A stretch of DNA of 64,000 bases. It comes from Alphaproteobacteria bacterium (lineage in GTDB: Bacteria; Pseudomonadota; Alphaproteobacteria; Reyranellales; Reyranellaceae). Position 1 is the first letter of the stretch; every line of letters starts with the position of its first letter. This document shows, piece by piece, positions 34,650 to 42,914 of the stretch. Under the pieces are notes generated by a model. That model was not told the DNA's origin, did not search any database, and saw nothing but the letters and a program-made list of their open reading frames with translations. The position numbers and the translations under genes are program-made. The stretch is from the NCBI GenBank assembly GCA_019635875.1, contig JAHBYP010000001.1:496001-560000 (forward strand), written 5' to 3'.

Positions 34650-36060
34650 AGCGGAAGGTCGCGCCTGCCGCGCCGTTGGCCACCAGCATGATGTCGCCGC
34701 CGTGGGCCAGCACGAGGTCGCGCACGATGGTCAGGCCCAGTCCCGAGCCGCCCGGTCGGCCGCCGCGCGCGAAAGGCTGGAACAGGCGGGCCTGGAGGTC
34801 CTCGGGGACGCCCGGCCCGTCATCGATGACGTCCACCGCGATCGCCGCCGGCTCTTCGCTGGCGCGAACGACGACGCATTGCGCACCGGCATCGAAGGCG
34901 TTGCGTCCGAGGTTGAACAGGATGCGGAACAGCAGCGCCCGGTCGGCCTCGACCAGGCGCTCGTGCTCGACCTCGACGCGCCAGTCGTGCGCGGCGTTGG
35001 GATCGCTGCGCTCGGCCTGCTCGATCAGGGCGACGCCGACCTCTTCGGCCACGTCGGCGAGATCGACCCGGGCCAGCTTGGGCACCGGGCGGTCGCGCGC
35101 GTAGTCGAGCGTGTCGCCGCACAGCCGCACCGCGCGGTCGATCGAGCCCAGCATCATCGGCGCGACCTCGCGCACCTTGGGATCCTCGCTGCGCGCCAGC
35201 CGGTCCGAGACCAGCTGGGCCGTCGCCAGCATGTTGCGCAGATCATGGTTGATCTTGCTCATCGCCGTGCCGAGCTCGGCCAGCCGCGTCTTCTGGCGAA
35301 GCGCCGCGCGCAGCTCGCGCTGCAGGCTGTCGAACTCGCGGTCGACGACGCCGATCTCGTCCTGCCGCGGCTTGGGCTCGCGGGCCGTCGCCTCGTCCTC
35401 GGGCGCCTGGCGGAACGCCGTCATGTCGCGCACCACGCCCTGCAGCGGGCGCACGATCAGCCAGCGCAGGCCGAGATAGAGGAGAATAGCCGTGAAGACG
35501 GCGATCAGGATCGACAGTATCAGGATGCGCTGCGCGTAGGCGTACATCTGCAGCCGCATCGGCAGCTCATCGACCATGATATAGACGCGCGCGTTGGGCA
35601 TGCGCAGCGAGCGGCCGCCGACGCGGATCTCGTAGCTGCCCGAACGGACCATCGCCTCCAGCGCGTCCCAGATCAGCTCCATGACCATGGCGTCGGCGAT
35701 CTCGAAGGTTTGTCGCGGCCTGGGCGGCATTTGCGGGATCAGCGCGCGCTTGGGCTTGCCCGGCTCGATCAGGACGACGCCGTCGACGCGCGCATGGTCG
35801 AGCAGCATGCGGGTGAGCCGGTCGTCGATCATGTTGTCGGGCGTGGCGTCGAGCGCCAGCGTCGCCAGCGCGCCGGTCTCGATCAGGCTCTCGAGATAGT
35901 TGAGACGGAAGCGCGCGATCGAAGGCAGGAAGATCGCGACCTCCGCCGTCATGACGGCGATCACCACCAGCGCCAGGATGCGCGGCGACAGTCCGAAGCT
36001 CCAGCGCCGCCTCGCCGCCCTCGGGACAGCCGGCGCGGGCGATGTCTCTACGCGCGACAT
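34624..36060 (-). CDS. Orphan sensor histidine kinase with HAMP linker
   Basis: A 478-residue membrane kinase. Membrane segments at about residues 28-48 and 178-198 flank a periplasmic domain; a HAMP-like linker follows. The phospho-acceptor is H272 in SKINHDLRNML, a variant H box. HATPase_c shows N box LGRNAFDAG, DDGPGVP and GGSGLGLTIV. The start at 36060 (MSRVETS) is the last plausible Met; further upstream the same frame runs through the degraded gene and is not part of this protein. No response regulator is adjacent, so its partner must be elsewhere. Confidence 0.9.
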   Translation of the reverse strand: MSRVETSPAPAVPRAARRRWSFGLSPRILALVVIAVMTAEVAIFLPSIARFRLNYLESLIETGALATLALDATPDNMIDDRLTRMLLDHARVDGVVLIEPGKPKRALIPQMPPRPRQTFEIADAMVMELIWDALEAMVRSGSYEIRVGGRSLRMPNARVYIMVDELPMRLQMYAYAQRILILSILIAVFTAILLYLGLRWLIVRPLQGVVRDMTAFRQAPEDEATAREPKPRQDEIGVVDREFDSLQRELRAALRQKTRLAELGTAMSKINHDLRNMLATAQLVSDRLARSEDPKVREVAPMMLGSIDRAVRLCGDTLDYARDRPVPKLARVDLADVAEEVGVALIEQAERSDPNAAHDWRVEVEHERLVEADRALLFRILFNLGRNAFDAGAQCVVVRASEEPAAIAVDVIDDGPGVPEDLQARLFQPFARGGRPGGSGLGLTIVRDLVLAHGGDIMLVANGAAGATFRFTIPRRGA

Positions 36061-36107
36061 GCGCGGCAACCTACCGGATGCCGCGCCTCCTGCCCAGCGC
36101 GCGGGCC

Positions 36108-36560
36108 TCAGGCGGCCTGTCGCAGGTCCCTGTCCCGGAGGTAGTCGACGAGAACGCGGCCGGCGGGCAGCGTCAGGTCGGCGACGAAGTGCCGTCCGCC
36201 AACGACACGGCGCACCGGCAGGTCGGCCACCGGCGCGTTGACGTGCGGCACCAGGTCGAGGCGCGCCGCACCGGTCCACGAACCCTTCACCCTGACGCCG
36301 GTCAGCTCGATGCCGCGATGGCGAGCTTCGGATGGGCGTACCTTCTGGGAGAACTCGGATTTCGCGGCCGGCGGCGATCAGCGGGTCGTCGTCGAGATAC
36401 ATCTGGGCGACGAAGTTGCAGGGGCGCCCATTGAACGCGCAGGGCCGCTCTCGTAGATCGCGATCACGTGCTCGCGATCGACGAGCCGGCAAGGCAGACG
36501 GGGATGGCTCGGGCCGGCCACCGACATCGATGGCGCGGCGAGGATCTGCCGGCGATTCAT
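36108..36560 (-). pseudogene. Degraded gene with two frameshifts
   Basis: Three frames carry pieces of one protein in the order of a single gene. The first starts at ATG 36560 (MNRRQILAAPS...) and runs to about ...EHVIAIYE. The second carries ...ERPCAFNGRPCNFVAQMYLD...REIRVLPEG. The third carries GIELTGVRVKGSWTGAARLD and runs to the stop at 36108 (...YLRDRDLRQAA). Breaks lie near 36450 and 36320. The original product was probably a secreted protein of about 150 residues, of unknown function. It could also be a sequencing-error gene, but two shifts make decay more likely. Confidence 0.65.
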
Positions 36561-36577
36561 CGGTCGGAGATCCTGAG

Positions 36578-37633
36578 TCAGAGAAACTTGGACTTGATGT
36601 CGACCGTGGAGCGCTCGCCGATGGCGTCGAAGTGGCGCTCCAGCCAGGCACCGGCGACCTCGCGTCCGATCGCCCTGAGATGCAGCAGGAAGTCCCACTG
36701 CGCGTTGAGCTTGCTCGAGACGCCGAGGCCCTTCATGTGCTCCTCGGCTTCGATCCAGTGCACGTTCATGCGTTTGTAGTGCTCGCCGTCGAGCCGGCCC
36801 TGGTCGATCAGGTCGGTGACGAAGGCCACCGCGCGCATCTCGCGCATCAGGCTGGAGTTGAAGCTGACCTCGTTCAGCCGGTTCATGATCGCCGCCGCCG
36901 TGGTGGGCACCTCATCGCAGGTCAGCGGGTTGACCTGCACGATCACCACGTCGCGCGACTCCGCCCCGTAGATCAGCGGAAACAGGGCCGGGTTGCCCAT
37001 GTAGCCGCCATCCCAGTACGGCTCGCCGTCGATGGTCACGGCCTGGAACATGAAGGGCAGGCAGGCCGAGGCGAGCAGCACGTCGGGCGTGACCTGGCCG
37101 CTTTCGAAGACGCGCACCTTGCCGCTCTTCACGTTGGTGGCGGAGATGAACAGGCGCACGGCACGGCAGTTCTCGAGCCGCTCGAAATCGACCGACTTCA
37201 CCAGCACGTCGCGCAGCGGATTGAGGTTCGCCGGATTCAATTGATACGGCGAGAGCATGCGGCTCATCAGGTCGAAGACCATGAAGGTCGGCGAATGGTC
37301 GAGGTTCCAGCTGCGCGCCATCCGATCGAACGGCGTGGGCTGCAGTGGGCTGAAGCGCGCCGCCTCGCTGATATTTCGCCAGAACGCCTCCAGCGCGCGC
37401 TTGGCCTCGGCACGACCGCCGCGGCCCATGCCGTCGGCGAAGACCGCGGCGTTCATCGCGCCGGCCGAGGTGCCGCTGATCGCCTCGACCTCGACACGTT
37501 CGTCCTCGAGCAGCCGGTCGAGCACGCCCCAGGCATAGGCGCCGTGCGCGCCGCCACCCTGCAGGGCGAGGCTGATGCGCTTGACGTTGTCGCGCGCGCC
37601 GATCGGCCGTAGGCCGAGCTCAGGTCCGTCCAT
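36578..37633 (-). CDS. Patatin-like phospholipase family protein
   Basis: A 351-residue patatin-fold lipase. GGGAHGAYAWG (oxyanion loop, residues 26-36), nucleophile S56 in GTSAG, and the catalytic Asp in DGGYMGN are all present. SISLALQGGG begins the fold. It probably hydrolyses lipids or, since it is in an operon with 3-hydroxybutyrate dehydrogenase (gap 11 bases), works with PHB granules; that link is a context inference. No signal peptide. Confidence 0.92.
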   Translation of the reverse strand: MDGPELGLRPIGARDNVKRISLALQGGGAHGAYAWGVLDRLLEDERVEVEAISGTSAGAMNAAVFADGMGRGGRAEAKRALEAFWRNISEAARFSPLQPTPFDRMARSWNLDHSPTFMVFDLMSRMLSPYQLNPANLNPLRDVLVKSVDFERLENCRAVRLFISATNVKSGKVRVFESGQVTPDVLLASACLPFMFQAVTIDGEPYWDGGYMGNPALFPLIYGAESRDVVIVQVNPLTCDEVPTTAAAIMNRLNEVSFNSSLMREMRAVAFVTDLIDQGRLDGEHYKRMNVHWIEAEEHMKGLGVSSKLNAQWDFLLHLRAIGREVAGAWLERHFDAIGERSTVDIKSKFL

Positions 37634-37644
37634 GCCCGCCTCCC

Positions 37645-38427
37645 TCAGTGCGCGGTCCAGCCGCCGTCCATGGGCAGCGCCACGCCGGTCAGGGAGCCGG
37701 CCTGGTCGCTGCACAGGAACACCGCCAGCGCGGCAAGCTCGGCGACCTCGACGAACTTCTTGTTGGGCTGCTGCTTCAGCAGGATGTCGGTAATCACCTT
37801 GTCGCGCGAGATGCCGTGAGATCTGGCCTGGTCGTCGATCTGCTTCTCGACCAGCGGCGTGCGCACGTAGCCGGGGCAGATCGCGTTGCAGGTGATGCCG
37901 TCCTCGGCGGTCTCCAGCGCCACGACCTTGGTCAGGCCGTAAACCCCGTGCTTGGCGGCGACATAGGCGGACTTGTAGGGCGAGCCCACCAGCGCGTGCG
38001 CCGAGGCGACGTTGATGACCCGGCCCCAGCCCTTCCGGCGCATCCCGGGCACCGCCAGCCGCGTGGCGTGGAACGCCGAGGACAGGTTGATGGCGAGGAT
38101 GGCGTCCCACTTCTCCGGCGGGAACTCCTCGACCGGCGCGACGTGCTGGATGCCGGCGTTGTTCACCAGGATATCGACGGCACCGAAGGTGTCGACCGTC
38201 TGGCGGATCATGTTCTCGATCGCCCCCGCCTTGCTCATGTCGGCCGGCGAGTAGACGACCCGGGCACCGGTGCGCTGCGCGAGATCGCAGCGCGTGCGCT
38301 CGATCTCCATGGCATCGCCGAAGCCGTTGAGCACGATATTGGCGCCGGTCTGCGCCAGGGCCTCGGCGATGCCGAGCCCTATGCCGCTGGTCGAGCCGGT
38401 GACGATGGCGGTCTTGCCGTTGAGCAT
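37645..38427 (-). CDS. bdhA: 3-hydroxybutyrate dehydrogenase
   Basis: A 260-residue SDR enzyme oxidising (R)-3-hydroxybutyrate to acetoacetate with NAD+. Family length is 260, which fits the start at 38427 (MLNGKTAIVTG). It has TGSTSGIG, NNAGIQHVAPVEEFPPEKWD, ASAHALVGSPYKSAYVAAKHG (Ser, Tyr, Lys), NAICPGYVRTPLVEKQI and the ending MDGGWTAH, all diagnostic of Bdh. Acts in PHB and ketone-body use. It heads an operon with the patatin. Confidence 0.93.
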   Translation of the reverse strand: MLNGKTAIVTGSTSGIGLGIAEALAQTGANIVLNGFGDAMEIERTRCDLAQRTGARVVYSPADMSKAGAIENMIRQTVDTFGAVDILVNNAGIQHVAPVEEFPPEKWDAILAINLSSAFHATRLAVPGMRRKGWGRVINVASAHALVGSPYKSAYVAAKHGVYGLTKVVALETAEDGITCNAICPGYVRTPLVEKQIDDQARSHGISRDKVITDILLKQQPNKKFVEVAELAALAVFLCSDQAGSLTGVALPMDGGWTAH

Positions 38428-38532
38428 TGTCCTGATCCCTGCACGAGCGCCCCCGCCGTGTGTGTCGGACAATGCTTGTTGAAACCGGCGAATTGAAATG
38501 CCTGATGGCTTGCGATTCGATGCACCGCGCGA

Positions 38533-39183
38533 TCAGCGCGCAAGTCGGCGCAACGCGTCGAGCAGTTCCTTGGGATCGGGCCAGCGCGACGGATCGACGT
38601 CGGCGAAGGCGAAGACGACGCGGCCGGACGGCTCGACGACGTACACCGCCGGCACTGGCAGGCGCCACTTGCTGTCGCCGTGCATCGCCGGCAGCGAGCG
38701 CTTGCGGGCACGATGGATGCGGATGTGATCGGGCGACAGCTCGTATGCGACGCCGCAGAGTCGGGCGTAGGCGTTGGCGGGATCGCTGAGCAGGGGGAAG
38801 TCCAGCGCGCGGCTCTTCGCCGTCGCGGCGAGGTGCTCCGGCCGCTCGGGCGAGATGCCGATCGCCGTGGCGCCCAGCGCCGCGATGCGCGGGCTCGCGT
38901 CGTTGAGCGCCGCCATGGTGATCTCGCAATAGGGGCACCAGCCACCCCGGAAGAATGCGAGCACCAGTGGCCCACGATCGAGCAGGTCCATCGAGCGCCA
39001 GGTCTTGCCGGCGCAGTCGACCAGCTCGAAGTCCGGCAGCATGTCGCCGACGCCCAGGCTCTCGTCGGTCAGCCGCAGCATGCGCAGGCGGTCGAGCTCC
39101 TCTTCGAAGGCCTGGCGCGCGAAATCGTCGATCGCGGCCATGTGGCGGTCGCGCAGGGCTTCGAGCGTGCGGGCGAGGTCCAT
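38533..39183 (-). CDS. Peroxiredoxin-like (AhpC/TSA) protein
   Basis: A 216-residue thioredoxin-fold peroxiredoxin. The core opens VGDMLPDFELVDCAGKTWRSMDLL, and the catalytic site is FRGGWCPYC (CxxC), with peroxidatic Cys first. FRGGWCPYCEITM is typical of the alkyl hydroperoxide reductase-like subgroup fused to an N-terminal helical segment (about residues 1-45). The start at 39183 is set by the protein family; the ribosome-binding site is weak. It is divergent from a LysR regulator with a dyad in between, the likely control. Confidence 0.88.
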   Translation of the reverse strand: MDLARTLEALRDRHMAAIDDFARQAFEEELDRLRMLRLTDESLGVGDMLPDFELVDCAGKTWRSMDLLDRGPLVLAFFRGGWCPYCEITMAALNDASPRIAALGATAIGISPERPEHLAATAKSRALDFPLLSDPANAYARLCGVAYELSPDHIRIHRARKRSLPAMHGDSKWRLPVPAVYVVEPSGRVVFAFADVDPSRWPDPKELLDALRRLAR

Positions 39184-39237
39184 TTCATGAACCTGACGGG
39201 AGACGGGCGCGAAGGGAAATAGCCGCTGGCTTGTCTT

Positions 39238-39258
39238 ACGATAGCCGCGACGTATCGT
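39238..39258. promoter_or_regulatory. Candidate LysR-type operator (ACGATA-N9-TATCGT)
   Basis: A perfect inverted repeat ACGATA (39238-39243) and TATCGT (39253-39258), nine bases apart, giving the LysR consensus T-N11-A. It lies in the 121-base divergent gap, 47 bases before the LysR start and 55 before the peroxiredoxin start. Confidence 0.6.
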
Positions 39259-39304
39259 GATCGCAGGTAGACAGGACGCATCCAGGCATCGGGGAAGCCA
39301 ATCC

Positions 39305-40213
39305 ATGGAGATGCACCAGATCCGCTACTTCCTGGCGGTGTGCGAGGCGCTGAACTTCACGCGCGCGGCTGAACGCTGCAACGTGTCGCAGCCCTCCCTG
39401 ACGCGCGCCATCAAGGGTCTGGAGGACGAGCTGGGCGGGCCGCTGTTCCGCCGCGAGCGCAACAACACGCATCTCACCGGCCTGGGCGAGATGATGCGCC
39501 CGCACCTGGCGCAGGTGCTGACCGAGACCGACACGGCCAAGGAGCGCGCTCGCAGCTTCGCCAAGGCCGAGGACACCGAGCTGCGCGTCGGTCTGATGTG
39601 CACCATCGGCCCCGGTCGGCTGCTGCCCTTCCTTCAGGCTTTCCGCGACCGCCATCCGCGCATCAACCTGGCGATCAGCGACGGCAATGGAGCGACCATC
39701 GAGGAGAACCTGGTCAAGGGTGGCTACGACGTGGCGATCTACGGGCTGCCCGGCGGCGTCGACGAGCGCTTCCACTCGCGCCGTCTCTACGACGAGCGTT
39801 TCGTCATCGGCGTCGCACCGGGCCATGCCTTCGAGCGCCAGAACGCGGTGCGCCTGGTCGATCTCGACAAGCAGACCTATGTCTGTCGCAGCGAGTGCGA
39901 GTTCGACGGCTATGTCGGAGAGCTGTTCGGCCAGGCGGGCATCGGCGTCTCGACGGTGTTCCGCAGCGATCGCGACGACTGGGTGCAGGCCATGGCACTG
40001 ACCGGGCTTGGCTTCACGTACATCCCCGAGCATTCGGTGACGCTCTCGGGCTTGTGCATCCGCCCGCTGGTCGAGCCCGAGATCACGCGACAGATCCAGA
40101 TCGTCACCGTGCGCGGCCGGCCACACGTGCCGGCGGTCGGCGCCTTCGTCAACGAGGCGCTGCGCTTTCCCTGGTCGAGCGGCGGCGCGACGCCATTGCC
40201 GGCGGGAGCCTAG
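39305..40213 (+). CDS. LysR-family transcriptional regulator
   Basis: A 302-residue regulator: winged helix MHQIRYFLAVCEALNFTRAAERCNVSQPSLTRAIKGLEDELGGPLFRRER, then a periplasmic-binding-like effector domain. Several Cys are present, including two close ones in YVCRSECEFDG (about residue 195), which might sense oxidation as in OxyR, but the pattern is not that of OxyR, so this is speculative. Divergent from the peroxiredoxin, with a candidate operator in between. Confidence 0.92.
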   Translation: MEMHQIRYFLAVCEALNFTRAAERCNVSQPSLTRAIKGLEDELGGPLFRRERNNTHLTGLGEMMRPHLAQVLTETDTAKERARSFAKAEDTELRVGLMCTIGPGRLLPFLQAFRDRHPRINLAISDGNGATIEENLVKGGYDVAIYGLPGGVDERFHSRRLYDERFVIGVAPGHAFERQNAVRLVDLDKQTYVCRSECEFDGYVGELFGQAGIGVSTVFRSDRDDWVQAMALTGLGFTYIPEHSVTLSGLCIRPLVEPEITRQIQIVTVRGRPHVPAVGAFVNEALRFPWSSGGATPLPAGA

Positions 40214-40663
40214 TGCCAGATCCGAGGGTATCGCGCGCGCGGCGCGGGCCGCGCGTAGTTGTTGGCGAGCAGCGCGATGATGAAGACGCTGAGCACACCG
40301 GCGGCGACCGGGCTCAGCAGGAAGAGCCAGTCGGCATCCTCCGCGAAGATCGGCCGGCGAATGGATGGTGCGGGTGACCATCATGATCATCAGCGCCGTC
40401 GCCACTGCCGCCACCATCCACATATCCTTCGGCCAACCGCTCAGTTGCCAGAGCCTGAGGAATGCCAGCCCGGTGACCGCGGCTACGAGATGCCCGCCCA
40501 GCAGGCTGCGCGGCTGGGCCATGTCGGTGTCCCCCATGCCGAAGACGACGACGCAGGAGCCGCCGAGCGACGCCATCAGCCAGGAATGCTCGGTCAGGCC
40601 GAGAAGCAACACGCAGGCGGTCAGCGCGACGGCGGCGCCGAACCAAGCGGCAACGAATCTCAT
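40210..40663 (-). pseudogene. HPP-family membrane protein gene with a frameshift
   Basis: The frame from ATG 40663 (MRFVAAWFGAAVALTACVL) gives the start of an HPP-family protein, with LGGSCVVVFGM and PRSLLGGHLVAAVTG and MMVTRTIHSPA, then breaks near 40360. The family's final part continues in another frame, PIFAEDADWLFLLSPVAAG...ALLANNYARP...YPRIW, and stops at 40210. The family motif is HPPAG; here the sequence reads HSPA followed by a loss of coding phase. The sequence looks otherwise conserved, so the event is recent or a sequencing artefact. Confidence 0.75.
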
Positions 40664-40732
40664 GGCATCCTGATATCGCAAGCGGCGCGCCGGTCGAACC
40701 TCGAGGTGCGGCTCTGCAGCGAGACCCGGTGA

Positions 40733-42037
40733 TCACTCCGAGTTCTTGCCGGTGATCAGCCGCGCGCCGGACTGAAAGGTGACGTAGGACCACATCCAGT
40801 CGGCCAGCACGGTGAAGCGATTGCGAAAGCCGATCAGGAAGAAGATGTGCACCAGACCCCACAGCACCCAGGCGACGAAGCCGGTGAGCTGCAGCCGCTC
40901 GCTGAACTTGGCGATCGCCGCGCCGCGGCCGATGGTGGCCATGGTGCCGGAATCGCGATAGCGGAACGGTCCGGCCGGCGTCCTGCCGGCGAGGCGCGCG
41001 CGCAACAGGCGGGCGATGTACTCACCCTGCTGCTTGGCGACGGGCGCGAGACCCGGATAGGGTTTGCCGCCCGCGTCGCAGGACAGCGCCGTGTCGCCGA
41101 TGGCGAAGATCTCGGGATGGCCCGGCACGGACAGGTCGGACAGCACCTTCAGCCGTCCGGCGCGGTCGGCCTCGGCCGCGAGCCACTTCGCGGCCGGCGA
41201 GGCGGCGACGCCGGCCGCCCACATGATCGTCGCGGCCGGAATGCGCTCGTCGCCGACGACGACCCCCTCGGCGTCGCAGGCGGTGACCGGCATGCCGAGC
41301 ATGACCTCGACGCCGAGCTTGCCGAGCGCGCGTGCCGCCCAGGCCGACAGCTTCTCCGGGAAGGCCGCGAGCACGCTGGGGCCGGCCTCGACCAGTACGA
41401 TGCGTGCCTGGCGCGGATCGATGGTGCGGAAGTCGCGGGCCAGCGCGCGGCGCGCCAGCTCGGCGATGGCGCCGGCCATCTCGACGCCTGTGGGGCCGGC
41501 GCCGATCACCACGAAGTTCAGCAGGCGGCGGCGCTTCTCCGGATCGGCCTCGGTCTCGGCCTGCTCGAAGGCGGTGAGGATGCGTCGGCGAATCTCGGTG
41601 GCGTCATCGATCTTCTTCAAGCCGGGCGCAAACTGCTCCCACTCGTCGCGGCCGAAGTAGGAATGGCGCGCGCCGGTGGCCAGCACGAGGTAGTCGTAGG
41701 GCAGCTCGCGCTCCTCGAGGCGCACGAGCCGGCGTGCGGTATCGACGCCGGTGGCGCGGCCCATGACCACGCGCACGTTGGCGGCGTCCGCGACGATGGC
41801 GCGGATCGGGGTGGCGATCTGCGCTGGCGACAGGCCGGCCGTGGCGACCTGATACAGCAGCGGCTGGAACAGGTGGTAGTTGCGCCGGTCGACCAGCGTG
41901 ACGTCGGCGTCGGCCCCGCTCAGCGCCTTGGCGGCGGCCAGGCCGCCGAAGCCGGCGCCCACGATGACGATACGCGGGCGGCGTGGTGGCGCGGTCTGGC
42001 CCGCCGCGTCGGCGGCGTGGGGCGTCTGGTCGAACAT
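40733..42037 (-). CDS. ndh: Type II NADH dehydrogenase (NDH-2)
   Basis: A 434-residue FAD enzyme passing electrons from NADH to quinone without proton pumping. First Rossmann IVIVGAGFGGLAAAKAL (FAD), RNYHLFQPLLYQVATAGLSP (quinone-side motif), second Rossmann FVVIGAGPTGVEMAGAIAEL (NADH), IFAIGDTA and APVAKQQGEYIARLL. C-terminal WVLWGLVHIFFLIGFRNRF is the membrane-binding helix. CAGGAGCGCGCC precedes ATG 42037. It follows the DoxX gene by 16 bases, so it probably shares its transcript. Confidence 0.93.
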   Translation of the reverse strand: MFDQTPHAADAAGQTAPPRRPRIVIVGAGFGGLAAAKALSGADADVTLVDRRNYHLFQPLLYQVATAGLSPAQIATPIRAIVADAANVRVVMGRATGVDTARRLVRLEERELPYDYLVLATGARHSYFGRDEWEQFAPGLKKIDDATEIRRRILTAFEQAETEADPEKRRRLLNFVVIGAGPTGVEMAGAIAELARRALARDFRTIDPRQARIVLVEAGPSVLAAFPEKLSAWAARALGKLGVEVMLGMPVTACDAEGVVVGDERIPAATIMWAAGVAASPAAKWLAAEADRAGRLKVLSDLSVPGHPEIFAIGDTALSCDAGGKPYPGLAPVAKQQGEYIARLLRARLAGRTPAGPFRYRDSGTMATIGRGAAIAKFSERLQLTGFVAWVLWGLVHIFFLIGFRNRFTVLADWMWSYVTFQSGARLITGKNSE

Positions 42038-42053
42038 GGCGCGCTCCTGAGGC

Positions 42054-42524
42054 TCAGGCGCGGCCGAAGAGGTGGCGGGCGATGGGGGCATCGAGCGAGA
42101 GTGTGCCCGGACCGCGCGAAATGATGAAGCCCAGCAGCGATGCCCACATCAGATGCTCGGCCCAGTTCTCGGGATAGACCAGGAACTGGATGACCATCGT
42201 CATGGCGAACAGGGCGGCCGCGCCCAGGCGGGCGAACAGGCCCAGCACGATCAGCACCGGGCAGATCAGCTCGGCCGCGGTGCCGAGATAGGCGGCGAGC
42301 GAGGGCGGCAGCAAAGGCAACGCGTATTCGTCGCGGAACAGACCCAGCGTGCTCTCCCAGCTCTGGACCTTCACCAGGCCTGACTTGAAGAACACCGCGC
42401 CGATCGAGACGCGGAACAGCAGGCTGAAGACCGATTGCGGCAACCGACCCAGGATGGCGCGCGTGGCAGCGAGGCGCGAGATCAAGGAGGTACGCGACGG
42501 CTGCGACAGGGCGAGCGTGTTCAT
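42054..42524 (-). CDS. DoxX-family membrane protein
   Basis: A 156-residue, four-helix DoxX protein: LLFRVSIGAVFFKSGLVKVQSWESTL, LPPSLAAYLGTAAELICPVLIVLGLFARLGA, ALFAMTMVIQFL, and WAEHLMWASLLGFII. DoxX proteins are the membrane partners in bufferin (gig-like) operons. The ATG at 42524 is preferred to that at 42533, as the GAGG is about nine bases ahead. Upstream is the DUF2282 gene (131-base gap) and downstream NDH-2. Confidence 0.9.
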   Translation of the reverse strand: MNTLALSQPSRTSLISRLAATRAILGRLPQSVFSLLFRVSIGAVFFKSGLVKVQSWESTLGLFRDEYALPLLPPSLAAYLGTAAELICPVLIVLGLFARLGAAALFAMTMVIQFLVYPENWAEHLMWASLLGFIISRGPGTLSLDAPIARHLFGRA

Positions 42525-42589
42525 GGTCGGCATCCTCGACGTTGGGTGGTTCGGACGCGGCGGCGACGTCGATGCGTTCGGGTGCGTCG

Positions 42590-42624
42590 ACCCGGCGGTG
42601 GCGGGGGTCTCGTTCCCGCCGGGT
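42590..42624 (-). other. Intercistronic inverted repeat between DUF2282 and DoxX
   Basis: ACCCGGCGG (42590-42598) and CCGCCGGGT (42616-42624) pair perfectly around a 17-base loop, in the 131-base gap. No T-tract follows, so it may reduce downstream expression or protect the short DUF2282 message. Nothing in the gap resembles DUF692 or DUF2063. Confidence 0.45.
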
Positions 42625-42655
42625 GGAGCGTCGCGCCGCGTCCGATCTCGGTGGG

Positions 42656-42907
42656 TCAGCCCTTCTTCACCGTCGGCGAGCCGCCGACGATCCTGGCGCA
42701 GGTGCCGGCGGGAACGCTGATCCAGGCGTCGGCCTGGGCGTCCTTCTTTGAGGTGCCGGCGCAGGACGAGGTCGCGGTCTGGCAGTCGTTCTTGCCGGCC
42801 TTGGCGATGCCGTAGCACTTCTCGCTCTTGGCATCCTGCGCGCTGGCAGTGCCGGCGACGGCAATCGCGGCGATCAGCGCGCCGGCGATGATGGCGGTGG
42901 TCTTCAC
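42656..42907 (-). CDS. DUF2282 bufferin-type precursor protein
   Basis: An 83-residue secreted protein. The signal peptide ends in ASA (23) before QDAKS. Four conserved Cys lie at 31, 42, 49 and 70 in the family spacing ([32 protein letters not shown]). In bufferins, a DUF692 (MNIO) enzyme with a DUF2063 partner changes the Cys residues into thiooxazole-type rings, making a copper- or metal-binding peptide exported by the normal Sec route. DoxX and NDH-2 follow, but the MNIO and DUF2063 genes are absent here. The ribosome-binding site GAGGAG (42915-42920) lies partly in a stem. Confidence 0.92.
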   Translation of the reverse strand: MKTTAIIAGALIAAIAVAGTASAQDAKSEKCYGIAKAGKNDCQTATSSCAGTSKKDAQADAWISVPAGTCARIVGGSPTVKKG

Positions 42908-42914
42908 GGATAGT

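Noticed and set aside
34624..36651. Longer 675-residue form of the orphan histidine kinase
   Set aside because: The extra 197 residues cross a degraded gene and contain no kinase-related sequence; ATG 36060 fits the domain layout.
42525..42655. Remnant of DUF692 or DUF2063 between DUF2282 and DoxX
   Set aside because: Only 131 bases, translated in all frames they show no family motif; just an inverted repeat.
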